In this document: in pieces, positions 37,988 to 46,151 of the stretch
Position numbering within the stretch: the stretch's first letter is position 1
How the letters are laid out: every line of letters starts with the position of its first letter
NCBI RefSeq assembly: GCF_007126775.1
Contig: NZ_SLAP01000170.1
Location: 1-53,002 of the forward strand
From: Cecembia sp.
GTDB taxonomy: Bacteria > Bacteroidota > Bacteroidia > Cytophagales > Cyclobacteriaceae
Length of the DNA stretch: 53,002 bases
Reading direction: 5' to 3'
The notes under the pieces: generated by a model
Database searches by the model: none
What the model saw: only the letters and a program-made list of their open reading frames with translations
What the model was told of the DNA's origin: nothing
Translations under genes and position numbers: made by a program

Positions 37988-38015
37988 AAACACCTCTTAA
38001 TAATAGGAGGTGTCT
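37988..38015 (-). terminator. Terminator overlapping the ftsE stop
   Basis: Stem ACACCTC (37990-37996) with GAGGTGT (38007-38013) and a loop that contains the ftsE stop codon; on the minus strand seven U follow. The last six ftsE codons are inside the hairpin, so ribosomes reaching the stop would cover it. Confidence 0.85.
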
Positions 38016-38710
38016 ATGCTAATGTCTGCTGTTTTGCTGTCCAGAAGTTTTCCTTTTTCACATTTCAATACCCGGTAAGGATATTTGCGAAGAAGGTCAT
38101 GGTTGTGCGTGGCCATTAATACGGCAGTGCCTTCCTTATTGATTTCCTGAAAAAGTTTGAAAATGCCATCTGCTACATCCGGATCGAGGTTTCCGGTAGG
38201 TTCATCAGCCAATAAGATCGCTGGATTATTGATCAATGCCCTGGCAATTACCACTCTTTGTTGTTCACCGCCTGAAAGTTGGTGAGGCATTTTGGTCGAT
38301 GCGTCTGCCAGTCCTACTTTCATCAGGACCTCAATCATCCGGGTTTTCATTTTGGTTTTATCTTTCCAGCCGGTTGCCCGCATGACAAAAAACAGGTTTT
38401 CAGCTACTGAACGGTCATGGAACAGCTGGAAGTCCTGAAATACGATGCCTAACTTTCTCCTAAGGAAAGGCACATCTTTATTTTTTATTTTTTCAAGTTC
38501 AAAGCCAACAATTTTTGCAGTTCCCATTTTCAATGGGAGGTCAGCATACAGTGTTTTGAGCAGGGAACTTTTACCACTTCCCGTTCTACCGATCAAAAAA
38601 ACAAATTCGTCTTTTTCTATGGTAAAATTGACATCCTGCAAAATGGCGTCCAATCCCTGAAAAACACAGGCTTTGTCAACATGGATAATGGGCTCACTTG
38701 TAAAAACCAT
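37997..38710 (-). CDS. ftsE: Cell-division ABC ATPase FtsE
   Basis: ATPase partner of FtsX, 237 residues. Walker A is LIGRTGSGKSS (near 40), then VFQDFQLFHDRSVAENLFF with the Q-loop, the signature LSGGEQQRVVIARAL, Walker B ILLADEPTGNLDPD and the H-loop ATHNHDLL. As is usual in Bacteroidetes it is not adjacent to ftsX, which lies 34 kb away in this window and is interrupted by a stop codon. A small conserved gene ends 2 bases upstream of ftsE. Confidence 0.9.
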   Translation of the reverse strand: MVFTSEPIIHVDKACVFQGLDAILQDVNFTIEKDEFVFLIGRTGSGKSSLLKTLYADLPLKMGTAKIVGFELEKIKNKDVPFLRRKLGIVFQDFQLFHDRSVAENLFFVMRATGWKDKTKMKTRMIEVLMKVGLADASTKMPHQLSGGEQQRVVIARALINNPAILLADEPTGNLDPDVADGIFKLFQEINKEGTAVLMATHNHDLLRKYPYRVLKCEKGKLLDSKTADISIDTSYY

Positions 38711-38712
38711 GG

Positions 38713-38916
38713 TTACAATTCCAGTTTTTGAAGTTTTCCGAAAGGCAACTCGTTGATCAGCGTTTCCAGTTCTTTTTCTTTTCCTTCTAAGCCGAACTTT
38801 TCCATGTTTTTCATTGGACGGTCAGCACGGAAATAAGATACCAATACAAAATTCTCATCCCGGATCTGTATATAATCCGGAATTTTGGCTTTTCCTTTGA
38901 CTTTGATGATGTACAT
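38713..38916 (-). CDS. Small conserved protein upstream of ftsE
   Basis: A 67-residue soluble protein, mostly charged (MYIIKVKGKAKIPDYIQIRDENFVLVSYFRADRP). It has no known domain, Cys or membrane segment. It ends 2 bases before ftsE and so is probably co-transcribed and coupled with it. Small proteins of this form recur next to ftsE in Bacteroidetes to my recollection; role unknown. Confidence 0.72.
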   Translation of the reverse strand: MYIIKVKGKAKIPDYIQIRDENFVLVSYFRADRPMKNMEKFGLEGKEKELETLINELPFGKLQKLEL

Positions 38917-38990
38917 GGTCTCCGTTTATTATTAAAGGTAGATGTTAAATCCTAATACCCCAAATTGAGAAAAAAGTTTTTTAAAAGAGG

Positions 38991-39014
38991 AAAGGGCCGG
39001 TATAGAGGCCCTTT
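38991..39014 (-). terminator. Terminator of the aldolase gene
   Basis: Stem AAAGGGCC (38991-38998) with GGCCCTTT (39007-39014) and an 8-base loop, 13 bases past the aldolase stop. The plus-side T-tract is the stronger one; on the minus strand the tail is TTTCCTCTTTT, so efficiency is uncertain. Confidence 0.65.
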
Positions 39015-39026
39015 TTCTTTATGGTC

Positions 39027-39686
39027 TTATTTCTTAGCTGCTTTGGCATGATCGGCCAAAAACTGCGCCAATCCTGCATCTGTCAGTGGGTGGTTCAATA
39101 ATCCTGTAATTACTTTAAGCGGACAAGTGGCCACATCTGCACCGATTTCAGCACACCTGATCAGGTGCATGGTGTGTCGGATAGAGGCAGCAAGCACCTG
39201 GGTAGCATAACCATAATTTTCATATATGTGCACGATTTGCTCAATCAGATCCACTCCATCGTAAGAAATGTCATCCAAACGCCCCACAAAGGGGGAGACG
39301 TAGGTCGCCCCTGCTTTAGCAGCCAAAATGGCCTGACCTGGACCAAAAATAAGGGTACAGTTGGTTCTTATTCCTTCACTGCTAAAGTACTTGATGGCTT
39401 TAACTCCCTCTTTGATCATGGGCACTTTAACCACAATCTTATCGTCTAATTTAGCCAGTTCTTTTCCTTCTTTGATGATGCCGTTAAAGTCTGTCGCGAT
39501 TACTTCAGCGCTGACATTATCATCCACAATGTCACAAATGGCTTTGTAATGTGCACGTACATTTTCATCTCCACTGATGCCTTCTTTGGCCATTAGGGAG
39601 GGGTTGGTGGTCACGCCATCCAATACGCCAAGTTCGTAAGCTTCTTTGATTTCACTTAAATTGGCTGTATCAATAAAGAATTTCAT
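39027..39686 (-). CDS. fsa: Fructose-6-phosphate aldolase / small transaldolase
   Basis: A 219-residue member of the short transaldolase family (FSA/TalC). The catalytic lysine is in [13 protein letters not shown], with the N-terminal [16 protein letters not shown] and [13 protein letters not shown] segments and the closing [21 protein letters not shown]. It cleaves or transfers dihydroxyacetone units in the pentose-phosphate pathway or sugar metabolism; the aldolase and transaldolase subtypes cannot be separated by eye. It is a single-gene unit just downstream of the SRP RNA on the same strand. Confidence 0.9.
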   Translation of the reverse strand: MKFFIDTANLSEIKEAYELGVLDGVTTNPSLMAKEGISGDENVRAHYKAICDIVDDNVSAEVIATDFNGIIKEGKELAKLDDKIVVKVPMIKEGVKAIKYFSSEGIRTNCTLIFGPGQAILAAKAGATYVSPFVGRLDDISYDGVDLIEQIVHIYENYGYATQVLAASIRHTMHLIRCAEIGADVATCPLKVITGLLNHPLTDAGLAQFLADHAKAAKK

Positions 39687-39776
39687 AGGAAATAGGTTGA
39701 TTGTTAATAATGTCTACAAAGTTAAAGGAATAATGGGGAATTGGAAGATAGCTAATCTGAAAGATAAAAAAAAGTA

Positions 39777-39857
39777 AGCGGCATCGCACCGCTACGACCG
39801 CCTACCCTTGCTTCCTTCCGGACCTGGGGGATTCAGCAGGAGCTGGTCGTGCCGCTT
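39777..39857 (-). ncRNA. ffs: Small signal recognition particle RNA (4.5S type)
   Basis: On the minus strand the hallmark tetraloop-hinge block CCCAGGTCCGGAAGGAAGCA is present, flanked by complementary arms (GCGGCACGACC at the 5' end with GGTCGTAGCGGTGCGATGCCGC near the 3' end, read in parts). The transcript is about 80 nt, the minimal helix-8 form. Right after the 3' arm comes a run of eight U (plus strand 39768-39775), giving a terminator. It binds Ffh to target membrane proteins. Confidence 0.96.
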
Positions 39858-39861
39858 GATA

Positions 39862-39892
39862 CAAAGGTAGGGCAAAATTATATTGCTGCCAA
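39862..39892 (-). promoter_or_regulatory. Promoter of the SRP RNA
   Basis: On the minus strand -33 TTGG (39889-39892) and -7 TACCTTTG (39862-39869) are separated by 19 bases, matching the Bacteroidetes consensus TTTG/TAnnTTTG. The RNA 5' end is expected about 5 bases downstream, which agrees with the folded ends. Confidence 0.8.
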
Positions 39893-39997
39893 GCACTTTG
39901 ATAAAATCCCTAAAATTCTAGGCTAATTGACTAATGCTCAGATACAAAATTTATGGCAAAGTTTTTGCAATAATCTTTAGTACAAAAGAATTTTATT

Positions 39998-40291
39998 ATG
40001 AAAAATTTACTAATACTATTTGTAACAGTTGTTTTATTAGGTGCTTGTGCTCCAAGACCGGAATTTCAGCAAGGCATGACCGAAAGGAAATTTTTAAGAC
40101 AGAACAAAGAGGCTGTATTGGCAGGACTGGATGGGAATCAGAAAACATACAGAGTCAATAGGGGAGATCGCTTCTTTGTATTGGCTACCTTTGAAGAAGG
40201 GCGTTTGGTGAAATTAGAGGAAAGGGACATTACACCGGGTTGGATGCCTAATCAGCCAAAAAATGATCCAGAAGGAAACAATAGAAATTGA
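39998..40291 (+). CDS. Small hypothetical lipoprotein
   Basis: A 97-residue lipoprotein: signal sequence KNLLILFVTVVLLGAC with lipid Cys at residue 17. The mature part (TERKFLRQNKEAVLAGLDGNQKTYRV and FVLATFEEGRLVKLEERD) resembles a short BamE/SmpA-like layout, but this is only a pattern impression. The C-terminus is Pro/Asn-rich. It is a single-gene unit on the plus strand, convergent with the amidoligase cluster across a terminator. Confidence 0.78.
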   Translation: MKNLLILFVTVVLLGACAPRPEFQQGMTERKFLRQNKEAVLAGLDGNQKTYRVNRGDRFFVLATFEEGRLVKLEERDITPGWMPNQPKNDPEGNNRN

Positions 40292-40316
40292 AAGTAACCA
40301 TAATAAATAAATTAAG

Positions 40317-40350
40317 AAAAACCTTTGGGAGTAAATTCCAGAGGTTTTTT
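40317..40350. terminator. Bidirectional terminator
   Basis: Stem AAAAACCTTTGG (40317-40328) with CCAGAGGTTTTT (40338-40349), one G-U pair, 9-base loop. It separates the plus-strand lipoprotein gene from the end of the minus-strand cluster starting at 45280. Confidence 0.88.
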
Positions 40351-40356
40351 TATGGT

Positions 40357-41544
40357 TTAAACAAACAAACCGATACTTCCACCGACCCAATCCCGGTCTT
40401 TGTTGAATTTTACGCCTATCATTTCCCCTCTGCTTAAGCGGACCACATTGGATGCAATGGTAGGGTTTTCATCACCATCAGGCCAAAGGAGCAAAAGCCT
40501 TACTTCAACTTTAACATTGCCTTCTATTGCTTGCAATACGGGTTTATACTGAACTTTCTTCTGCAAAATATAGAGGTCTTTCTGCATCACACCTTCTATA
40601 TCCTTCCTGTTGACATTGTAAATTACACCTGCACCGGAAAAGGAAAAAAGAGGTTTCAATACGTAATTCTCCAGATCCTCAGGAATTTCTTCCAAATCAC
40701 TCAAAAGGGTGCTTTCTATAAAATATGGTCCTGAGAGGTGGGGAAGAATGAATTTACTGATTCTGTAAAACCAATTGGGATGGCCTGCCCATTCTACTTC
40801 AAGATCATCTATAAAAGAGAATTGTAATGAAAGATCCTTTCTGTTTTCCAGTTCGTCAAAAATGACGCGGTTGTAAATTCTTTTAATCAGGACTTCCTTA
40901 CCCCTTTCATTGGTATAGAAGAGTTGGTTGCCTCTTTTAATAACTTCAGTCACACAGACTACTGGGATACCAAAATCCTTTCGGCAATAGTAAAAATCGA
41001 TTTTGGTGTTTTGTTTTTCCGGTTCAATTTCCAGCAATATTACATGTTCAGGGGCAATGCCATTGAGTAAAGTCCTTCTCAATAAGGCATAATAGGAGGT
41101 TTCATCAATCCCATCAAGATAGGGGCTGAGTTCCTCTAGGAAAGGGTACTGCTTAAGAAATTTTTTGTGCAGATGTGCTTGGTAGTTAAAAATGGAAGGG
41201 AATCCCTGTGCTTCTATCAGCTTCGGAATGATCTCACCATCTTCCTCACAGATTCCAAAATCTATAGCCAAGAAATGGGTATGCTCATTTTCCTTTGGTA
41301 CATGGTAGTTGACCAAAAGTGATTTTTGGGTCAATGCTTTAAAGTCTTCTCTTTTGATGAAATCTACCAATTGCTTACAGCCTTCCAATAATTGTCCTTT
41401 GAGTTTTTCAGAAATGAAAAAAGGACTTTCTGCCACCCTAAAACTGGGGAGGTAATTGAAATCATGTGCCAGGTCTTTTAAAAAAGCCTCGTATTTTTCC
41501 TGGCTGAACTGACTGTTAAAAAGTTCGCGGTATTTTGTAACCAT
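40357..41544 (-). CDS. ATP-grasp-like ligase, last gene of amidoligase cluster
   Basis: A 395-residue protein I assign only to the ATP-grasp fold by pattern. In the C-terminal third, YVLKPLFSFSGAGV fits the nucleotide-binding Lys and glycine loop, YILQKKV the hinge, KVEVRLLLLW an ordered strand with Arg, and SNVVRLSRGEMIGVKFNKDRDWVGG the metal-binding end. The N-terminal half has EAQGFPSIFNYQ, reminiscent of glutathionylspermidine-synthase-like ligases. It probably forms an amide bond in the pathway of the five-gene cluster. It starts 10 bases after the GATase gene. No close named relative is recognised. Confidence 0.65.
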   Translation of the reverse strand: MVTKYRELFNSQFSQEKYEAFLKDLAHDFNYLPSFRVAESPFFISEKLKGQLLEGCKQLVDFIKREDFKALTQKSLLVNYHVPKENEHTHFLAIDFGICEEDGEIIPKLIEAQGFPSIFNYQAHLHKKFLKQYPFLEELSPYLDGIDETSYYALLRRTLLNGIAPEHVILLEIEPEKQNTKIDFYYCRKDFGIPVVCVTEVIKRGNQLFYTNERGKEVLIKRIYNRVIFDELENRKDLSLQFSFIDDLEVEWAGHPNWFYRISKFILPHLSGPYFIESTLLSDLEEIPEDLENYVLKPLFSFSGAGVIYNVNRKDIEGVMQKDLYILQKKVQYKPVLQAIEGNVKVEVRLLLLWPDGDENPTIASNVVRLSRGEMIGVKFNKDRDWVGGSIGLFV

Positions 41545-41554
41545 ATGAATTGAA

Positions 41555-42379
41555 TTAGACGAAAATGCCTTCCTGTTCTCTGATTTTACGGATTGACCTC
41601 CTCAGGAAATTAGGGATCAATGTTTCATTTGTTTTGTAAATCGTATGTTCTTCCACCACATGTTCCAGCATCATAAGGTATTTGGCTTTTCCCTTGAGGG
41701 CAATGATTTCTTCTCTGACTTCTGGTTTTTTTAAATGGCTGAAAAACCCAACCGGATCTGCTTCGGGATGAAATTGTGTCCCCACCATTTCATCTGAAAA
41801 GCGTATTCCCATCAATGCCCTTTCGTATTCCAGATGGTTCCTCATTTTTTCAAGGGCAATTACTTTTGCTCCCATTTCCTTGAATTTTTTCTTGCTTGGC
41901 TTGACTACCTGATAGTCTCTGGAGTCTATGGCCCAAAAAGGATTGTCCAAACCTCTGAAAAGAGGGTCTTCCATTCCTTCTTCTGTTTTATGAATGGTCA
42001 TCACCCCAAAGGAAGTAGACTTCCTTTTGTTTACCGCTGCTAAACCAAAGTGCTTGACGGCCAACTGAAAAGAATGACAGATAAAGAGCATGTATTTTTT
42101 GTTTTTGTTGATTTGATTCCATTTGTAGATATCGTCCAACAATTTTTCAAACATTACTTCCCATACACCATCCCCCTCAAGAGGGTTACCCGGACCTCCG
42201 GAGGAAATAAAGAGGTTGTAGTCCTCAAAATTTGGCATTTCATGCTTTAACCTGACATCAAATACATCCAAGGTCAGTTGGTTTTCAAACCTTCCAACAA
42301 TGTCATGTATACAACGCATGCCTTGATTGACTTTGCCATTGTACATATCCAATAAAGCTACCTTGATTTTTGCCTCCAT
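41555..42379 (-). CDS. Class I glutamine amidotransferase-like protein
   Basis: A 274-residue GATase. The triad is complete: Cys101 in MLFICHSFQLA, His204 and Glu206 in GTQFHPEAD, and the oxyanion segment is SSGGPGNP (59-66). It should release ammonia from glutamine or hydrolyse a gamma-glutamyl amide. Some 65 residues extend past the triad. It is stand-alone, not fused to a synthetase, and lies in a cluster of ligases; it may supply ammonia to one of them or trim a gamma-glutamyl product (inference). It starts 105 bases after the GCS2 gene. Confidence 0.85.
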   Translation of the reverse strand: MEAKIKVALLDMYNGKVNQGMRCIHDIVGRFENQLTLDVFDVRLKHEMPNFEDYNLFISSGGPGNPLEGDGVWEVMFEKLLDDIYKWNQINKNKKYMLFICHSFQLAVKHFGLAAVNKRKSTSFGVMTIHKTEEGMEDPLFRGLDNPFWAIDSRDYQVVKPSKKKFKEMGAKVIALEKMRNHLEYERALMGIRFSDEMVGTQFHPEADPVGFFSHLKKPEVREEIIALKGKAKYLMMLEHVVEEHTIYKTNETLIPNFLRRSIRKIREQEGIFV

Positions 42380-42484
42380 GAATTATCCAATTTACACGCA
42401 AGTTATGGTGATTTTTGCAATCATCATGCAAAGACACCATTTTAATGCTATTTCAATCCTTTAGCTTTAGCCTTTACTTCCTTT

Positions 42485-43594
42485 TTAAATATCTTTTGTG
42501 AACTCTTCTGTAATAAAATCCACCACCTTTTTCAAATCCTCTGTTTCACTGTATACTTTTAACTGCCTGTCTGCGCCAGTACCATCGGCTAGAATTTTGT
42601 GGATGTAATTGATTTCATCCCGGCTTCCCAGTTCATCCACGACATCGTCGACAAATTCCAGTAGCTCTAACATCAGGGCCTTATACCCCACTTCTTTTTT
42701 CTGGCCAAAATCAATCATCATACCTTCTGTGCCATACCTTGCTGCCCTAAATTTATTTTCACGGATCAGAGCAATGCGGTATACATTGAAACTGGTATTC
42801 ATCAGGTGCATTTTGTACAATTTGGCTACCACAGCTTGAATTAAAGCTACAATGCACATGGTCTCATTCAAGGTCAGGCACATGTCGCAGATGCGGAATT
42901 CTATAGTACTAAAAAAGGGATGTAATCTGAGGTCCCACCATATTTTTTTTGGGTTATCGATGCAGTTTGTTTTGACCAAAGTTTCCAGATAGTTGTCATA
43001 AGACTGTACCGAATCAAAATACTCGGGAAGTCCAGTCCGTGGAAACTTTGCAAAAATATGCGCCCTGTAAGCTTTGAATCCTGTAAATCTGCCTTCCCAG
43101 AAGGGGGAATTGGTGGATAAGGCGTAAATATGAGGAAGGAAATAGCATGCTTGGTTCATGATCTGCATGGCAATTTCCCGGTTTTCTATACCCACATGCA
43201 CATGCAGCCCAAAGATCAGGTTGGAACGTGCTGTATCCTGCAGTTCATTGATAATGTGGTGGTATCTGGGATCATCGGTGATTGGCTGTTCCTGCCATTT
43301 GGAAAAAGGGTGGGTTCCAGAAGCTCCAACAGTGAGGTTTTGTTCGGCTGCAAGATCCACTATCTTTTTCCTGAGGAAGCCTACTTCTTTCCTGGCATCT
43401 GCTACGTTTTGACAGATATTGGTGCCGACCTCCACTACAGACTGGTGCATTTCTGCTTTGACCTGTTCCTTGAGGAAAATTTTTGCCCCTTCCACAATTT
43501 TGGACATATGGGACCTGAGGTCTCTAGTTTCCGGATCAATGATCTGGTATTCCTCTTCGACTCCTAGGGTAAAAACCGGTAATTTTTTCATCAT
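42485..43594 (-). CDS. GCS2-type carboxylate-amine ligase (YbdK-like)
   Basis: A 369-residue member of glutamate-cysteine ligase family 2. The N-terminal TLGVEEEYQIIDP is the family signature, followed by HQSVVEVGTNIC, GASGTHPFSKWQEQPITDDPRY and FGLHVHVGI, and the C-terminal DLRLHPFFSTIEFRICDMC. These enzymes join a carboxylate to an amine with ATP; substrate is unknown but often glutamate. The ATG shares one base with the stop codon of the upstream ATP-grasp gene (TGATG), so the two ligases are coupled. Confidence 0.9.
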   Translation of the reverse strand: MMKKLPVFTLGVEEEYQIIDPETRDLRSHMSKIVEGAKIFLKEQVKAEMHQSVVEVGTNICQNVADARKEVGFLRKKIVDLAAEQNLTVGASGTHPFSKWQEQPITDDPRYHHIINELQDTARSNLIFGLHVHVGIENREIAMQIMNQACYFLPHIYALSTNSPFWEGRFTGFKAYRAHIFAKFPRTGLPEYFDSVQSYDNYLETLVKTNCIDNPKKIWWDLRLHPFFSTIEFRICDMCLTLNETMCIVALIQAVVAKLYKMHLMNTSFNVYRIALIRENKFRAARYGTEGMMIDFGQKKEVGYKALMLELLEFVDDVVDELGSRDEINYIHKILADGTGADRQLKVYSETEDLKKVVDFITEEFTKDI

Positions 43595-44550
43595 CAGAAC
43601 CTTTTGGCCATACTTACTGCATCTTTCATAAAAGTACCCCAGGTAAGGTTGATTTTTCCAGGCTTTTGAGCCTTTGCGTAAGCAATGGCCATCTTAGCGG
43701 CTTCTTCAACTACCCAGTCAAAATTTTCCTGTCCTACTGAGTTGACATCAGCGTCAGGAGCAGGATTACCAAAGTCAATGGCATAGGGAATGCCATCCCG
43801 TACAGCAAATTCCACTGTATTGAAATCATAGCCCAAACCCTGACAAAGCTGCATCGTGTATTCCTTTACTTTTGCAAGTAACTTTTTGGAAGATGGGGGC
43901 CTGTTGACTACATAACGCAGGTGATGAGGATTTCTCGGCTCATATTCCATAATGCGTACAGCTTTGCCTCCCAGGCAATAGACCCTGAAATAGTCATCAA
44001 ATAAGATTTCTTCCTGGAGCAACATCACCAATTGGCCGGTTTCCTTGTGTTTTTGGAAAAACTCTTCCTGATTTTCCAAGCGATAAACATTCTTCCAACC
44101 ACCTCCGGCATAGGGCTTCATGTAGGCAGGAAACTTAACATAATCAAAAATGGACTGCCAGTCCAAAGGCATTTTGAGGTTCCTGAAAGATTTACCCGTG
44201 GTATCCGTAGGATGCTCTGCGGATGGTAGAATTACTGTATTGGGTAATGGAACACCCAGTTGGTCTGCCAGGCAATTGTTAAAAAACTTATCATCTGCAC
44301 TCCACCAAAAAGGATTATTGATCACAGCAGTACCTGTCAGCGCAGCATTTTTAAGATATGCCCTGTAGAAAGGCACATCCTGGGATATGCGGTCAATTAT
44401 TACTGCATATTCGGTGAGCTTGTTTTGTACAACCTTGTCTATCAAAACCGGTTCAGCCACAATGCCATTTATTTTTTTTTCGTTGACTCTATCGACAAAA
44501 GCTTGGGGAAATGTATCCTCCATACCAAAAAGAATTCCTATTTTTTTCAT
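43594..44550 (-). CDS. ATP-grasp ligase of the amidoligase cluster
   Basis: A 318-residue classical ATP-grasp protein; start at ATG 44548-44550 (MKKIGILFGMEDTF), the frame upstream being unlikely. Key parts: PAYMKPYAGGGWKNV with the nucleotide Lys at 145 and glycine loop, MLLQEEILFDD, the RVYCLGGKAVRI strand, and the metal-binding end TVEFAVRDGIPYAIDFGNPAPDAD (split here by the loop, residues 245-268). It should activate a carboxylate as acyl phosphate and couple it to an amine. It follows the esterase by 16 bases and overlaps GCS2 by 1. Confidence 0.85.
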   Translation of the reverse strand: MKKIGILFGMEDTFPQAFVDRVNEKKINGIVAEPVLIDKVVQNKLTEYAVIIDRISQDVPFYRAYLKNAALTGTAVINNPFWWSADDKFFNNCLADQLGVPLPNTVILPSAEHPTDTTGKSFRNLKMPLDWQSIFDYVKFPAYMKPYAGGGWKNVYRLENQEEFFQKHKETGQLVMLLQEEILFDDYFRVYCLGGKAVRIMEYEPRNPHHLRYVVNRPPSSKKLLAKVKEYTMQLCQGLGYDFNTVEFAVRDGIPYAIDFGNPAPDADVNSVGQENFDWVVEEAAKMAIAYAKAQKPGKINLTWGTFMKDAVSMAKRF

Positions 44551-44566
44551 AAAGGTGTATGTTTTT

Positions 44567-45280
44567 TTAATTGAATTTAATTCTTGATAAATAGTGTGGG
44601 AACATTTCTTTCCATACTGGCCAATCATGTTGTCTGTCCCTTCGAACGTCCAACCAATGCCTCAGGCCCTTGGACTCCAGAACATCACTCAATCTCACAT
44701 TGGCATCAAAGCAGATATCCCAATTCGAAGTTCCCAGAACAATATCCATATTCCATAATTCCCCATCCTGAAGACCGGGGAGAAACTCCATGGGAGAATT
44801 GTAAAAGATATCTTCATGTTGGTACCCATCCATAAAATTTCGGATTTCAAAAGCACCGGAAAGAGAAAACATATGGCTGACATATCCTGGATGGCGGAAT
44901 GCGAAATTGGCCGCATGGTAGCCACCAAAACTGCAACCTGCAACGACTACCTTCCCAACTGCGGTATTCAAACGCACCCTTTCTACAATCTCATGGCATA
45001 TCATTTTGTCATAGGCGATATGATTTTGAATTCTCTGATGCGGATGGATGTGTTTGTTGTAAAAACTGTCCCTGTCATTACTTACAGGACAGAAAATTTG
45101 AACAAGACCTTGTTCTAGGAACCACTGGGCTGCGCCTATTAGGCCCATGTCCCTGTTTTCATGATAAGAGCCCATGGAGGTAGGATAAAGAATTACAGGA
45201 TAACCTCTATGGCCAAAAACCAACATTTCTACCTCTCTGTGAAGATTTGGGGAGTACCATTTAAAATATTCTTCTTTCAT
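44567..45280 (-). CDS. Alpha/beta-hydrolase (esterase family), first gene of amidoligase cluster
   Basis: A 237-residue putative esterase of the esterase-D/PF00756 type. The nucleophile elbow is AGCSFGGYHAANFA (Ser117), and the His is in RDRQHDWPVWKEMFP (His218); Asp is probably in GTSNWDICFD. No signal peptide, so it is cytoplasmic, unlike many relatives. It heads the minus-strand cluster of ligases and GATase. It may release or mature their product (inference). The 224-base upstream gap to the carbonic anhydrase gene is AT-rich, with no placed promoter. Confidence 0.83.
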   Translation of the reverse strand: MKEEYFKWYSPNLHREVEMLVFGHRGYPVILYPTSMGSYHENRDMGLIGAAQWFLEQGLVQIFCPVSNDRDSFYNKHIHPHQRIQNHIAYDKMICHEIVERVRLNTAVGKVVVAGCSFGGYHAANFAFRHPGYVSHMFSLSGAFEIRNFMDGYQHEDIFYNSPMEFLPGLQDGELWNMDIVLGTSNWDICFDANVRLSDVLESKGLRHWLDVRRDRQHDWPVWKEMFPHYLSRIKFN

Positions 45281-45504
45281 AAAATGAATACGCTGCGTTG
45301 AATAAAATTAGTTTGCTTTTTGGCTATATACAAAAAAATCTCTGAATGTTTTTGGTCGGGAAATTTAATTTTAAAATCCTTAATTAAATGGGGCTTAAGT
45401 TAGGTTAAAAAAATATTGTGAAATGATTAACGAATTAAGTTTGGCTTGTTGGATTTGGTTTTTTATTAAAGGCTGGGTAAGGTCCAATAGTTTAATTTAT
45501 AATT

Positions 45505-46020
45505 TCAAATTTCTTTAAACCATTCTGCATACATAGGGTAATTTTTCGCAGTACGCAGAATAACCTCCCTCATTTCAGCACCGGTTGCTTTGACTTTTTT
45601 TGCCGGTATGCCGGCATAAATGCTGTCAGCTTCCACCACAGTTCCTGAAAGCACCACTGCCCCAGCAGCTATTACAGCACCTGAGTGAATAATGGCATGG
45701 TCCATGACAATAGCGCCCATTCCAATCAGAACTTCATCATGAACCGTACAGCCATGAACAATAGCATTATGCGCTATAGATACCCTGTTGCCGATATAAG
45801 TACCAGCTTTTTTGTATGTACAATGGATTACAGCCCCATCCTGAATATTTGTGTCATTACCGATCCTGATTTCATTTACATCTCCACGGACTACGGCATT
45901 GAACCAAACCGTGCAATTTTCTCCCATTTTCACATCCCCAATAATGGTAGCATTTTCTGCAAACCAACAATTTGGTCCAAATTCAGGATGGTATCCTCTC
46001 ACTTGCTTTATCAAAGCCAT
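45505..46020 (-). CDS. Gamma-carbonic-anhydrase-family protein
   Basis: A 171-residue left-handed beta-helix protein with hexapeptide repeats. The three zinc histidines of the family are present (VIHC at about 90, AHNAIVHG at about 108 and 113). ENCTVWFNAVVRGDVNEIRIG is the typical N-terminal block. Annotated relatives include carbonic anhydrases, but also acyltransferase-like PaaY/YrdA proteins, so activity is not certain. It is a single-gene unit, divergent from yceI. Confidence 0.88.
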   Translation of the reverse strand: MALIKQVRGYHPEFGPNCWFAENATIIGDVKMGENCTVWFNAVVRGDVNEIRIGNDTNIQDGAVIHCTYKKAGTYIGNRVSIAHNAIVHGCTVHDEVLIGMGAIVMDHAIIHSGAVIAAGAVVLSGTVVEADSIYAGIPAKKVKATGAEMREVILRTAKNYPMYAEWFKEI

Positions 46021-46151
46021 ATTAATTCAATTTAAGTATTGAAAGATTGTTCTATTCAAAGATATTTTTTTTTGGATAAAATTGAACTTTTTTTTCCTCA
46101 GCGGGTTTTGATGTATAGACATTTAAATTCCGAAAACTAAACAAAACACTT

